38,656 nt of DNA, taken from Loigolactobacillus backii. GTDB lineage: Bacteria > Bacillota > Bacilli > Lactobacillales > Lactobacillaceae. The DNA lies in NCBI RefSeq assembly GCF_003946275.1, contig NZ_RHNQ01000020.1, forward strand, positions 1 through 38,656. The letters are read 5' to 3'. This document shows positions 22,761-31,343 of the stretch, in pieces. How positions within the stretch are numbered: the stretch's first letter is position 1; each line of letters starts with the position of its first letter. The notes beneath the pieces are model-generated. The model was not told the origin of the DNA, did not search any database, and saw only the letters and a program-made list of their open reading frames with translations. Made by a program: the position numbers and the translations under genes.

Positions 22761-24236
22761 TTAATTAATCGTATCTTGCTCTTTGCCCACATTTTTACTA
22801 ACTTCTTGGATAATTTTCATCTTATGGTCATACAACTTTTGTGATAGATCAACTGGATAATCTTGTGGGTTCAAATCACGCTTGTATTCATCCCATAACG
22901 AATCAAGATTAGCGGCCGCATAACGGCGAATTTCTGATAAATTAGGCAATTTATAAACTAATTTGCCGTTCTCAAAAATGTCGTGCAAAATTGGCCGGGC
23001 GTTAAAATCAGTAATCGTTTTATTAATGTAAGTGTAGTGCGGATGAAACATGTAAATGGAATCTTGTTCCAAAGGCTTTTCATCCCAAAAAGTAATGTAA
23101 TCCCCTTCTGATTTATCATCCGCTCTTTTAGTAATCCGCCAAACCTGTTTTTTACCAGGCGTCGACACTTTTTCAGCGTTGCTCGATAGTTTAATCGTAT
23201 CGCGCATCATGCCTTTTTTATCTTCGATCGACACTAACTTATAGACGGCACCCAGTGCTGGCTGATCGTACGCTGTAATTAATTTGGTTCCGATACCCCA
23301 AACATCAATTCTTGCGTGCTGCATCTTCAAGTTTTGAATTGTTTTTTCGTCTAAGTCGTTAGAAGCATAAATCTTGGCTTCGGTGTAGCCAGCTTCATCC
23401 AGTTGCTGACGCACACGTTTTGAGATGTAGGCCATATCACCAGAATCAATTCGGACGCCCTGGAAATTAATTCGATCGCCCATTTCATTGGCCACACGAA
23501 TAGCATTTGGTACCCCACTTTTTAAGGTGTCATACGTATCCACTAGAAAAACACAATCCCGGTGCGTTTCAGCGTAGGCCTTAAAGCCTTCATAATCACT
23601 ACGATAAGCCTGAACTAAAGAATGGGCGTGGGTTCCACTGACTGGAATTCCAAAAATCTTGGCCGCCCGAACATTGCTAGTGGCATCAAAACCGCCAATA
23701 TAAGCGGCCCGCGTTCCCCAAACAGCAGCATCCATTTCTTGTGCCCGGCGAGTTCCAAATTCCATGACCATGTCACCACCGACGATTGATTTAATCCGTG
23801 CCGCCTTGGTTGCAATCAAAGTTTGGTAATTAACCATGTTTAAAATCGCCGTTTCAACTAGCTGGCAATCAGCAAGGTTACCTTCAACCTGAAGAATTGG
23901 CTCATTGTTAAAAACAAGATCGCCCTCAATTGCGGAACGAATTGTGCCAGTAAATTTAAAGTCGCGTAAGTAGTCTAAGAATTCCTCAGGATAATTCTCC
24001 GCCTCGCGCAGATACGCAATATCTGAATCCGAAAACTTAATCTGTTGAATATAACGAACAACATGTTCTAGGCCAGCAAAAATTGCGTAACCGTTGCCAA
24101 ACGGCATATCACGAAAATAACATTCAAAAACGGCCTGACGATTATGAATATTCTTTTCCCAGTAAGTCAATATCATATTAATTTGATAAAGATCCGTATG
24201 CAACGTATAACTATCATCTGGGTATAATTTTGTCAT
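22761..24236 (-). CDS. pncB: Nicotinate phosphoribosyltransferase
   Basis: First step of the Preiss-Handler NAD salvage route: nicotinate plus PRPP gives nicotinate mononucleotide. The 491-residue protein starts LYPDDSYTLHTDLYQINM and has MEFGTRRAQEMDAAVWGTRAAYIGG, GTHAHSLV and VRIDSGDMAYISK, which are hallmark stretches. GGAG precedes the ATG. With nadE directly downstream, only NadD is missing from this window for the complete route. Confidence 0.95.
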   Translation of the reverse strand: MTKLYPDDSYTLHTDLYQINMILTYWEKNIHNRQAVFECYFRDMPFGNGYAIFAGLEHVVRYIQQIKFSDSDIAYLREAENYPEEFLDYLRDFKFTGTIRSAIEGDLVFNNEPILQVEGNLADCQLVETAILNMVNYQTLIATKAARIKSIVGGDMVMEFGTRRAQEMDAAVWGTRAAYIGGFDATSNVRAAKIFGIPVSGTHAHSLVQAYRSDYEGFKAYAETHRDCVFLVDTYDTLKSGVPNAIRVANEMGDRINFQGVRIDSGDMAYISKRVRQQLDEAGYTEAKIYASNDLDEKTIQNLKMQHARIDVWGIGTKLITAYDQPALGAVYKLVSIEDKKGMMRDTIKLSSNAEKVSTPGKKQVWRITKRADDKSEGDYITFWDEKPLEQDSIYMFHPHYTYINKTITDFNARPILHDIFENGKLVYKLPNLSEIRRYAAANLDSLWDEYKRDLNPQDYPVDLSQKLYDHKMKIIQEVSKNVGKEQDTIN

Positions 24237-24305
24237 AATTAATCTCCATAAAATTTGATAAATTCATTTTAGCATTTTTACTAGAACCGTGCGAACTTAA
24301 CTGAA

Positions 24306-24429
24306 GAGTGTTTGAAAAAGCGGTTAGATTCTGAGGATTAGCCTAGACTGACGAATTATCTGTGCAACAGATGATTTGGCGATCGTAGCTAACCGCAGGA
24401 ATCTGCTTTTTCAAACACGTTTAAACTAA
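24306..24429 (+). repeat. Repeat family A, tandem array unit 1
   Basis: A 124-base unit from GAGTGTTTGAAAAAGCGGTTAG to CTAACCGCAGGAATCTG-CTTTTTCAAACACGTTTAAACTAA. The core has an ATCTGT-GCA-ACAGAT hairpin. First of four head-to-tail units between pncB and the glycan cluster. Confidence 0.92.
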
Positions 24430-24553
24430 GAGTGCCTGAAAAAGCGCCCAGATTCTGAGGATTAGCCTAGACTGACGAATTATCTGTGCAACAGATGATT
24501 TGGCGATCGTAGCTAACCGCAGGAATCTGCTTTTTCAAACACGTTTAAACTAA
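24430..24553 (+). repeat. Repeat family A, tandem array unit 2
   Basis: A 124-base unit nearly identical to unit 1. Differences seen are confined to the left end (GAGTGCCTG for GAGTGTTTG, GCGCCCAG for GCGGTTAG). Junction GTTTAAACTAA-GAGTGCC. Confidence 0.92.
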
Positions 24554-24784
24554 GAGTGCCTGAAAAAGCGGTTAGATTATGGAGTATAGCCTACTACTCC
24601 GCAATGCAGGAGGAATATTAGTAAAAAACACTAATATTCTTTGATGCTACGAACGTTGTCCATTCTTGTGGCGAAAACCTTGCCGCAAGAAACATGGCAG
24701 CTAGGCGAAAAGAGACGCGCTGCGGATCGTTCGACTGGCGTAGCTATACGCAATAATCTGCTTTTTCAAACACGTTTAAACTAA
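24554..24784 (+). repeat. Repeat family A, tandem array unit 3
   Basis: A 231-base unit with the same ends but a longer core. The core has an AATATTAGT/ACTAATATT hairpin, the ACGTTGTCCATTCTTGTGGCGAAAAC module and the GAGACGCGC..CGGATCGTTCGACTGGCG module seen in A1. The right arm CTATACGCAATAATCT also matches A1. Confidence 0.9.
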
Positions 24785-25009
24785 GAGTGCCTGAAAAAGC
24801 GCCTAGATTATGGAGTATAGCCTACTACTCCGCAATGCAGGAGGAATATTAGTAAAAAACACTAATATTCTTTACTGCTACGAACGTTGTCCATTCTTGT
24901 GGCGAAAACTAGGGAGCACAGTTATAAAGTCCATAACTGTGTTTCCTCGACTAAGCCCGTCTCGGTCACCACAGGAATCTGCTTTTTCAAACACATGTCA
25001 GCTAAATTA
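24785..25009 (+). repeat. Repeat family A, tandem array unit 4
   Basis: About 225 bases. The left half is nearly identical to unit 3 as far as GTGGCGAAAAC. The core is then replaced by a hairpin ACAGTTAT-AAAGTCC-ATAACTGT, and the unit ends AGGAATCTGCTTTTTCAAACACATGTCAGCTAA. It ends about 40 bases from the stop codon of the glycosyltransferase gene at 25049, whose transcript would run into it. Confidence 0.88.
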
Positions 25010-25048
25010 GCCAGAAAAATACTGGTAGCCGCATTCTTCGCTCACAGT

Positions 25049-25840
25049 CTAGAAAAACTGCCAACCCCACTTATTAAAGTACTTCGTCATTGATTTTAAA
25101 AATATTATAAAAACCGAAAAGTGTTTATGTGAATCTCGGGCGTAATAATGAACAACCTGGGCCGCTGGCACATAACAAATCTTCCCACCAGCCTGCCGCA
25201 AACGATCACATAAATCGTTATCCTCAAAATACATAAAAAAGCGTTCATCAAAACCACCAATTTCACGCATTGCCTGTGTCCGTAAAAACATAAATGCACC
25301 TGAGCCATATTTAATCAACTGGGTCTGATCCGATAAATCGCGACATTCGTAATGGGCCAAGCGCCTTGCAAACAGACGCTTAACAAATCCAAAGGGCACG
25401 AAGCGTAATAAATAATCAAAAACATCTAACCGCCGTCTGATTAAATATTGCGTTTTACCTTTTGGATCAACAATTTTGGGCGTTACCATACTGATTTCCG
25501 GTCGAGCTTGCAATTGGTGTAACATCAGCGTGAAGTCGGTCTTTTTAAGTAGAATATCAGGATTACAACAAATAAAATAAGTTGTTTTAATCCGCGCAAA
25601 ATTATAGTTATGCCCAAAACCAAAGCCTTTATTCGCAGTAGCCAAGGTGATTTGAATTTGATCAGACTGATAAGCCTTCAACTGATTTTGGTAAGCCCTC
25701 GCGGAAGCATTGTCGAACACCATAATCCGCACGGGCAAAGTGGCCAATTCAGTTTTAATTTGATCCAACACCTGGAAAATATGTTTGCTATTATGCGTAA
25801 CGATACTAATCGTGACTGAATCCAGAATGGTCACCCCCAA
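25049..25840 (-). CDS. Glycosyltransferase family 2, WbbL/rhamnosyltransferase-like
   Basis: Cytoplasmic GT-A glycosyltransferase of about 263 residues with VTISIVTHNSKHIFQVLD, CNPDILL as the DxD-type site, and GGFDERFFMYFEDNDLCDRLRQAGG, the signature of WbbL-like rhamnosyltransferases. With rmlABCD upstream in the cluster, a dTDP-rhamnose donor is likely but inferred. The frame opens with TTG at 25840, 35 bases inside the Wzy-like gene; no site clearly favours it and GTG or CTG codons just downstream are possible, so the exact start is uncertain. Last gene of the glycan cluster. Confidence 0.85.
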   Translation of the reverse strand: MGVTILDSVTISIVTHNSKHIFQVLDQIKTELATLPVRIMVFDNASARAYQNQLKAYQSDQIQITLATANKGFGFGHNYNFARIKTTYFICCNPDILLKKTDFTLMLHQLQARPEISMVTPKIVDPKGKTQYLIRRRLDVFDYLLRFVPFGFVKRLFARRLAHYECRDLSDQTQLIKYGSGAFMFLRTQAMREIGGFDERFFMYFEDNDLCDRLRQAGGKICYVPAAQVVHYYARDSHKHFSVFIIFLKSMTKYFNKWGWQFF

Positions 25841-27029
25841 ATGGACTAAAATTATGCGTCAGTGGTAATTGTGCAAAAATCAGATAGAGGAATGGATCCT
25901 TGTTGATCTGTAATAAATTAGGTTCGATCATGCTGTTTACAGCAACAATCGCCAAAATCAGCGGTACTAATAAATTACCCTGCTTGGTTAAGCGAAACGA
26001 GTACCAACTAAAAAAGATAACTATAAACAAAAACAAAATAAGCCCGTAAATTAACAATAAACGGATAAAAGAAGAATCTAAATAGAAATACGCCGTTTTT
26101 TGCCAATTTGTTTTTAGGGCAATATTACCGCCATTACCGTGCTCAACAATATGTTGTCCGAACAGACTAAGCCCGTATTTTTCATAACCTTGACGGCCAA
26201 TGTGCAGCCGACCAGATAACGCGTTATCAAGAAACGCATAGAAAGTTGAACCTTTTCGATACGTTAACGTCAACCAAACCGAAAGAATGGCATTAATTGG
26301 GAAGGCCAACCACGTCCAGTGAAAAAGTTTAGCCAACCAGTGCTGCCGCGGTAAAAAGCTAAGGCTACTATAAAGCAACATTGCTAAGCCAACCAACAAA
26401 AGGGAAACCACATCCAACCGCGCATCACAAAAAACTAATAAAAAGTAGGCAATAAATAGAGTCACAACGTAATCAATAAACTTTAATTTTCCCCGTTTTA
26501 AATAACAATAAGCGATGAACAAAAAAAGTAAAATTGCTGAAAAATCAGTTGGTGAAGAAAAACCAAAGGACTGCCGTGCCGTTCCACCTTGCCCAACGCT
26601 GCGGTAAATAATTAGGTTAGTAATAATTTTATATTGTGCCAATACCATAATGACAAGCACTTCAGGAATTCCAATCCACAAATAAGTCTTAATGATTTGG
26701 TCAAAATTGATGTCTTTAGCCCCAAGAATAAATAACAGAATAATTAATAAAATTCGGTCTTTTGACATCAAAGCTGAAAGTGTAAAGATAACCGTCACAA
26801 TTCCCGCCTGCACTAATTCGCGACGCGTATAACTATCCACAAAAACAATTTTCAATAAAATTAGCGCTCCGCTAAGCACAAAAACTAACCGCCCGGCCAA
26901 AGAAGGCATGTAACTGGCTAGCATACTTAATTTAAAAAGGTACCAAAAGAAGCTTAGTCCAAAGGCAAAGCAAAAGAGACCCTCTCCTGGACTGGCAACT
27001 GGCTTGTAAGCATCCGTTGATTGTAACAA
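25806..27029 (-). CDS. Wzy-like polysaccharide polymerase / O-antigen ligase-type membrane protein
   Basis: A 407-residue protein with roughly ten or more membrane segments, a periplasmic-type loop (YGLSLFGQHIVEHGNGGNIALK) between late segments, and a C-terminal pair of segments. The topology fits Wzy polymerases; primary sequence is always poorly conserved, so this call rests on topology and context. The start is TTG at 27029: GGGAGG with a 7-base spacer lies before it and the previous gene's TAG lies in that spacer. In-frame ATGs upstream would overlap the previous gene. Confidence 0.75.
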   Translation of the reverse strand: MLQSTDAYKPVASPGEGLFCFAFGLSFFWYLFKLSMLASYMPSLAGRLVFVLSGALILLKIVFVDSYTRRELVQAGIVTVIFTLSALMSKDRILLIILLFILGAKDINFDQIIKTYLWIGIPEVLVIMVLAQYKIITNLIIYRSVGQGGTARQSFGFSSPTDFSAILLFLFIAYCYLKRGKLKFIDYVVTLFIAYFLLVFCDARLDVVSLLLVGLAMLLYSSLSFLPRQHWLAKLFHWTWLAFPINAILSVWLTLTYRKGSTFYAFLDNALSGRLHIGRQGYEKYGLSLFGQHIVEHGNGGNIALKTNWQKTAYFYLDSSFIRLLLIYGLILFLFIVIFFSWYSFRLTKQGNLLVPLILAIVAVNSMIEPNLLQINKDPFLYLIFAQLPLTHNFSPFGGDHSGFSHD

Positions 27030-27033
27030 ACTG

Positions 27034-27921
27034 CTACCTCCCTTCTTCATTATTGACCGACTTAATTTGTGGTTTGAAAAATAGGCCTGCCCAAGTACCA
27101 CGAATCACGGTCATGATTTTTTGCCCTTTTTTGGGTCGTTTACCAACAATAATCTGCCCAATGATGACGAGATTAGCCAAAATATCTTTAATCGCACCCC
27201 AGCTGCCCCGAAACTCTTTTTGCGTATAGTACTTATTACGAAACAAGTAAAAATAGCGGGGAATTCGTTTCTGATCAGTCAAGATGTCCGGCGTGGCGGC
27301 AACTGTTAAATGGGTAACCTGTGCGGTTGGCACATAATAGGCCGGATACTGTTGCGAAATTCGCATCGTATATTCATGATCGTCAAACCAAATAAAGAAA
27401 TCACTAATCGGCAGTCCAAGCCGTTCAACGACTCGCTGGTTGAATAAAATGGCCACAAACGACCCTGTTTTTAACCGCGTTAAGCCGGTTTTTGGTTCTG
27501 GTTGCCAATCACGCAATGGTAACGGCTGATTACCAATCGTGCCGTCCTTAAGTTGTACTTGGGGGCTTAGAAAACCAAAATTGGAGATTTTCTTTGCCGG
27601 TCGTAATAACTGTGCCAACGTATCGGCATGAACTAACGTATCATCATCCATTAACCAAATATAATCGTTGGCCACTTTAGCTGCCTGCTGCATACCGTAA
27701 ACGAAACCGCCAGCGCCACCGAGATTCTCGTTTAAATTAAAAACGTGAACGTGGGGACCTTTTTGTTGGGCCAAATAAGCCGCAGTTTGATCGGAACTAT
27801 GATTATTAACGATAAAAACATCCGTTACTGGTTTAGACTGCGCAAAAATAGCGTTTAAACACCGCTTTAACAACGCCAATCGATTATAGGTGACAACGAC
27901 ACAACTTACTTTATCCGCCAT
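27034..27921 (-). CDS. Glycosyltransferase family 2, GlfT-like
   Basis: A cytoplasmic GT2 enzyme of 295 residues. It has VVVTYNRLALLKRCLNAIFAQ at the N-terminus, the metal-binding DDD in YIWLMDDDTLVH, and FIWFDDHEYTMRI, the acceptor-site pattern of GlfT2-type (galactofuranosyl) transferases. The donor sugar cannot be told. The start is the ATG at 27921 with AAGGAG 6 bases upstream; an ATG five codons earlier overlaps the end of the preceding gene. It sits four bases from the Wzy-like gene's start. Confidence 0.88.
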   Translation of the reverse strand: MADKVSCVVVTYNRLALLKRCLNAIFAQSKPVTDVFIVNNHSSDQTAAYLAQQKGPHVHVFNLNENLGGAGGFVYGMQQAAKVANDYIWLMDDDTLVHADTLAQLLRPAKKISNFGFLSPQVQLKDGTIGNQPLPLRDWQPEPKTGLTRLKTGSFVAILFNQRVVERLGLPISDFFIWFDDHEYTMRISQQYPAYYVPTAQVTHLTVAATPDILTDQKRIPRYFYLFRNKYYTQKEFRGSWGAIKDILANLVIIGQIIVGKRPKKGQKIMTVIRGTWAGLFFKPQIKSVNNEEGR

Positions 27922-27932
27922 ACTTTGCTCCT

Positions 27933-28874
27933 TCATTTACGGTGCGTTAAAAGTAGCCACTTAAACACAAAATTACGACTAAAATCACTTTTATGAATTC
28001 CAAAATTCCGTAATCCCCTAAGGACCGTTAACCCAGTCATATTAGGAATTTGTTGGTAGAAATTTAGTAGCCGCCGATCACTTTCCCGCCACTGGGGTAA
28101 TTGCAACTGCCAAAAAGAACTAATTTGTTCAATTGAAGCAGCGATGGAGTGCCACATTTTACGGACGCCATAACCGCGTAATACTTTCATAACCCGCGAA
28201 GAACTAGCGCCCACAGCATTATCGTGGTGCTGGCGGTAAAGAATGGTTGCTTGATCCACAAAAACCAATTGGCCCAAGGTCACCGCCAACAAAGCGTACC
28301 ACCAATCGTGCATTAGAATTGCGTCGCTTGCCTTGTAAGTGTAGCTTGCTTTTAATGCCTGATTAATCATCACGGTACAACCAGTCACACTATTTTGGGC
28401 AACTAATTCGCCTAAGTTCGTCTGGCCGTGCAATCGTTGACTCTTAATCATTGACTTACTCACTAATTTTAAATCCGTATCGACAACGCGTAAATCGGTG
28501 TGAACCAAAATCGGTTGTTGCGCTTTTTTTTCAGCGCGAGTCATTGCGGCCAACGTAACTTGAATTTTTTGGGGCAGCCAGACATCATCTTGATCGCAAA
28601 ACATATAATACGGCGCCGTAGCATGATTCAATAATTGGAAGAACGACGGAATCACCCCTAGATTTTGCTGTTCGTGGGGATTAATTAGGGTCAGCCGCAC
28701 GTCGTTCTTTGCCAGCCGCCGAATGATAGCGACAGTTTGGTCACTGGACCCATCATCGCGAATATACAGTTGCCAATTCTGATAAGTCTGCTTTTGGATT
28801 GATTCAATTTGCTGCGTTAAATAAGTTGCACCATTAAAAGTCGACAACAATATCGCTACTTTGGGGCTTTCCAT
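27933..28874 (-). CDS. Glycosyltransferase family 2, rhamnosyltransferase-type
   Basis: A 313-residue GT2 enzyme with VAILLSTFNGATYLTQQIESIQKQTY, LYIRDDGSSDQT and FCDQDDVWLP, plus a C-terminal region with HDWWYALLAV and ILYRQHHDNAVG. These are typical of RgpB/WcaA-like enzymes that build rhamnose-containing wall polymers. AGGAGG precedes the ATG. It follows the Wzz-like gene by 42 bases. Confidence 0.88.
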   Translation of the reverse strand: MESPKVAILLSTFNGATYLTQQIESIQKQTYQNWQLYIRDDGSSDQTVAIIRRLAKNDVRLTLINPHEQQNLGVIPSFFQLLNHATAPYYMFCDQDDVWLPQKIQVTLAAMTRAEKKAQQPILVHTDLRVVDTDLKLVSKSMIKSQRLHGQTNLGELVAQNSVTGCTVMINQALKASYTYKASDAILMHDWWYALLAVTLGQLVFVDQATILYRQHHDNAVGASSSRVMKVLRGYGVRKMWHSIAASIEQISSFWQLQLPQWRESDRRLLNFYQQIPNMTGLTVLRGLRNFGIHKSDFSRNFVFKWLLLTHRK

Positions 28875-28916
28875 CGTAATTTTCCCTCCTAGCGCAAAAC
28901 ATCAGCAATTTAATTC

Positions 28917-30074
28917 CTACGCTTTAGTGTCTAACAAAATATCGCCAATGAATTTTAGTTGATATTTGCGTAAAAAGGCGTCTTGTTCCTCTAACGTCTC
29001 TCGTTTTGTTGTCGGACTAACTAATTCAAAAATACCATCAACCCGTTTGACCAACGCTTGAGTTGCTGGGTTTGTTAAAATTGAATTACTTTGAATAAAT
29101 ATTTGGTCGTACTTTGATGCTTGTTCGAGTATCTTTTCAGTTTCTTGGGCCATCTTATACCCCTGATCCGATACTGGAATTATTATGCTGGCAAAATTTT
29201 CCGAAATTGGTTTTAATTTTCGGTCAGCCTCTTGATCCGCCGAAAATGAAATAAACAAGGTCTGACAACCCAATGCGGCAACTTGTTTGGCCAACCATTG
29301 ACCCGAAATCGTTTCATCAGCTGCCGTAAGTAGCACTGTCTTTTTATCACCAATGGTCATCAAAAACTCACTTGCAAGTTGTGGTGCTTCAAACTTGGCA
29401 ACATCAAAAACGTTGCGGTGACCAAGATGATCCTGTAAAAATTTAGCGTTGATACCTTTGCGCCGGAGACTAAATAACACGGCAATTAAACAAACCAATA
29501 GGAAACCTAGCAGACCACCCTGAAAGGTTGCCCCCAGCGTTTTAGGCTTTGTTGTATTAGTTTCTAAATAGGCCGGTTGAAGCAGGCTTGCCTTACCCTT
29601 ACTTAAATAATCACCGTACTGCGCCACTGCCGTTTCGGCAACACTATCGGCAATTTTTGTTACGTTCTTGCTATTGCCCTTTGCCGCAATGGAAATGAGA
29701 CTTGTATTACTATTCTGCCAAGCGCCAACCGAACCTTGTAACTGTCCTGAACTCATTTTAATTCCTTGCTTTGCCAACGCCTGACTAGCAGCATCCATAA
29801 ACCGACCGCTGTGCATTACATAGGCGTAAGTTTTAGCCGTCGATTCATCAGGAACCCATTGATCGAGACCGGCCTGCGTTGTTGGCTGCTTGTTTGTCTT
29901 GGCACTTAATAAAACAAAAGTTGTGCCAGTATAACTGGTTGCTGTCGGCTTGTTAGCCGCCTGATAGTTAAAGGCATAAGCGCCAATAAGACCACCGATA
30001 ATTGCTAATAACATGACTTTCCAATTAAACAGCGCCATTAACGCCGTATTTAGATGGTAAACTTTCTTTTGCAT
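28917..30074 (-). CDS. Wzz/CpsC-like chain-length protein fused to a degenerate BY-kinase-like domain
   Basis: A 385-residue protein. TM1 is at about 18-37, an extracellular Wzz-type segment follows, TM2 is at about 184-203, and a cytoplasmic domain covers about 205-385. That domain follows the BY-kinase (CpsD/YwqD) fold pattern but has lost its ATP site: the P-loop place reads TAADETISGQWLAKQ (250-264), the Walker A' place FISFSADQEAD, and the Walker B place YDQIFIQSNSIL. There is no C-terminal tyrosine cluster. It is probably a regulatory or scaffold partner for polymerisation and not a kinase; this is inference. First gene of the glycosyltransferase block. Confidence 0.8.
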   Translation of the reverse strand: MQKKVYHLNTALMALFNWKVMLLAIIGGLIGAYAFNYQAANKPTATSYTGTTFVLLSAKTNKQPTTQAGLDQWVPDESTAKTYAYVMHSGRFMDAASQALAKQGIKMSSGQLQGSVGAWQNSNTSLISIAAKGNSKNVTKIADSVAETAVAQYGDYLSKGKASLLQPAYLETNTTKPKTLGATFQGGLLGFLLVCLIAVLFSLRRKGINAKFLQDHLGHRNVFDVAKFEAPQLASEFLMTIGDKKTVLLTAADETISGQWLAKQVAALGCQTLFISFSADQEADRKLKPISENFASIIIPVSDQGYKMAQETEKILEQASKYDQIFIQSNSILTNPATQALVKRVDGIFELVSPTTKRETLEEQDAFLRKYQLKFIGDILLDTKA

Positions 30075-30198
30075 TTCATGCCTCTCATTTCAAACTATTA
30101 TTAGTTGTTTGTTAGGCCGTACTTTAAAACTTTTATCTAATTTGTTACGAATTTAGTATGTCTTATAATTTGTTTTTCTGGCTAAATTGTGTTTGCGC

Positions 30199-30343
30199 GT
30201 GGGACAAAAGTCGGTTTTGGGTTCACTGCGTAACGTAAGTTAATCCAATAACCACAGTTAGGCCCGTGAGACCAGACTTTTTGGCGCGCGTTCTAGAGTA
30301 AGGCTCAGAAATAGTAAACGGCTAAGATCTTTGTCCCAACCTC
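30199..30343 (+). repeat. Dispersed repeat family B, copy 2 (inverted)
   Basis: Shares TGGGACAAAAGTCGGTTTTGGG, TTCACTGCGTAACGTAAG, CCAATAACCACAG and CGTTCTAGA with the other copies, in the opposite orientation. The terminator-like end (near 30330-30343) is degraded: only CTTTGTCCCAACCTC remains, without its partner arm. It lies between rmlD and the Wzz-like gene. The 5' region of the latter, 30075-30198, is A+T-rich and must hold its promoter, though no clear hexamer pair was found. Confidence 0.82.
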
Positions 30344-30350
30344 TGACTAA

Positions 30351-30477
30351 TTTAGCGTAAACGTGTTTGAAAAAGCAGATTCCTGCGGTTAGCTACAACA
30401 GCCAAATCATCTGTTTCACAGATAATTCGTCTGTTTAGGCTAATCCTCAGAATCTAACCGCTTTTTTAAACACTCTC
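30351..30477 (-). repeat. Dispersed repeat family A, copy A7
   Basis: Reverse-orientation copy of the tandem unit 1 type. On the plus strand it runs from TAAACGTGTTTGAAAAAGCAG through CTGCGGTTAGCTAC, AATCATCTGT-TTC-ACAGATAATT and CCTCAGAATCTAACCGC to TTTTTTAAACACTCTC. Its right end touches the TAG stop codon of rmlD (30477-30479), so the rmlD transcript would carry this fold directly after its stop. Confidence 0.9.
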
Positions 30478-31319
30478 TATTCTAGCTCATCCAAAAAAGT
30501 TCCTAAAACTTCTTGCCAGGTCGGTAATACAAAGCCGCTGGCCTCAGTTTTGCTCAAATCTAGCAGCGCGTGCCGTGGTCGCCATGCTTTCTGGGGATAC
30601 TCTGCGGAAGTTACCGGACTCACCGTTACCGCCTTGTTAGCCAAAATTGCCGTGGCAAAATCAAACCAACTACACGTCCCTTGATTGGCTAAATGGTAAA
30701 TACCATAGGCCAAATGCTGATCAATCACGTAGGTCATAAATTCGGCTAAGGTGCGGGTCCAAGTTGGTCGGCCAAATTGATCATCAACAACCGTTAGTTG
30801 ATCATGATCCTTCGCCAATTTGAGCATCGTGTAAACAAAATTATGGCCAAATTCGCCAAATACCCATGAAGTTCGGATAATATAATAATTTTGCAGGTAT
30901 TTTTGAACCGCAAGCTCGCCTTCATACTTAGCGCGCCCGTATTCATTTCTAGGTGCCGGTTGATCCTCAACTTGATAACTTTGCTGACTGTCACCATCAA
31001 AAACGTAATCAGTGCTGATATAAACCATTGTTGCACCAACACTTGCCGCCGCCTTAGCGACATTCTCAGTACCTAGCACGTTAACGGTTTGATTTGCCTT
31101 TTTTCCGGCACCCTCTTCAGCAGCATCCACCGCTGTATAGGCAGCACAATGGTAAACTAATTCCGGTTGATAACCAGCAAAGTAGGCGTTAACCTGCGTT
31201 TCATTCGTAATATCAAGATTATGGCTATCCGTCATTCGGTAGTCAACTTGACGCTCATCCAATAAATGGCACAATTCCGTACCTAATTGACCAGAAGCGC
31301 CGGTAATCATAATTCGCAT
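30477..31319 (-). CDS. rmlD: dTDP-4-dehydrorhamnose reductase
   Basis: Last step of dTDP-L-rhamnose synthesis. SDR-type NAD(P)-binding GASGQLG at the N-terminus, STDYVFDG, and the catalytic YxxxK in YGRAKYEGE are present. About 280 residues is standard. The ATG of MRIMITG at 31319 has GGAGGG 5 bases upstream; a TTG four codons earlier overlaps that site. It ends the rmlA-C-B-D operon, with repeat A7 abutting its stop codon. Confidence 0.95.
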   Translation of the reverse strand: MRIMITGASGQLGTELCHLLDERQVDYRMTDSHNLDITNETQVNAYFAGYQPELVYHCAAYTAVDAAEEGAGKKANQTVNVLGTENVAKAAASVGATMVYISTDYVFDGDSQQSYQVEDQPAPRNEYGRAKYEGELAVQKYLQNYYIIRTSWVFGEFGHNFVYTMLKLAKDHDQLTVVDDQFGRPTWTRTLAEFMTYVIDQHLAYGIYHLANQGTCSWFDFATAILANKAVTVSPVTSAEYPQKAWRPRHALLDLSKTEASGFVLPTWQEVLGTFLDELE

Positions 31320-31343
31320 ATTACCCTCCAAATTCTATCGCTG

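Noticed and set aside
24306-25009. CRISPR array
   Set aside because: The units are 124-231 bases with conserved ends and structured cores, not short identical repeats with unique spacers, and no cas gene is nearby.
24306-25009. Insertion sequence or MITE with a transposase
   Set aside because: Terminal inverted repeats exist, but no transposase ORF and no clear target-site duplication were seen, so only the neutral term repeat is used.
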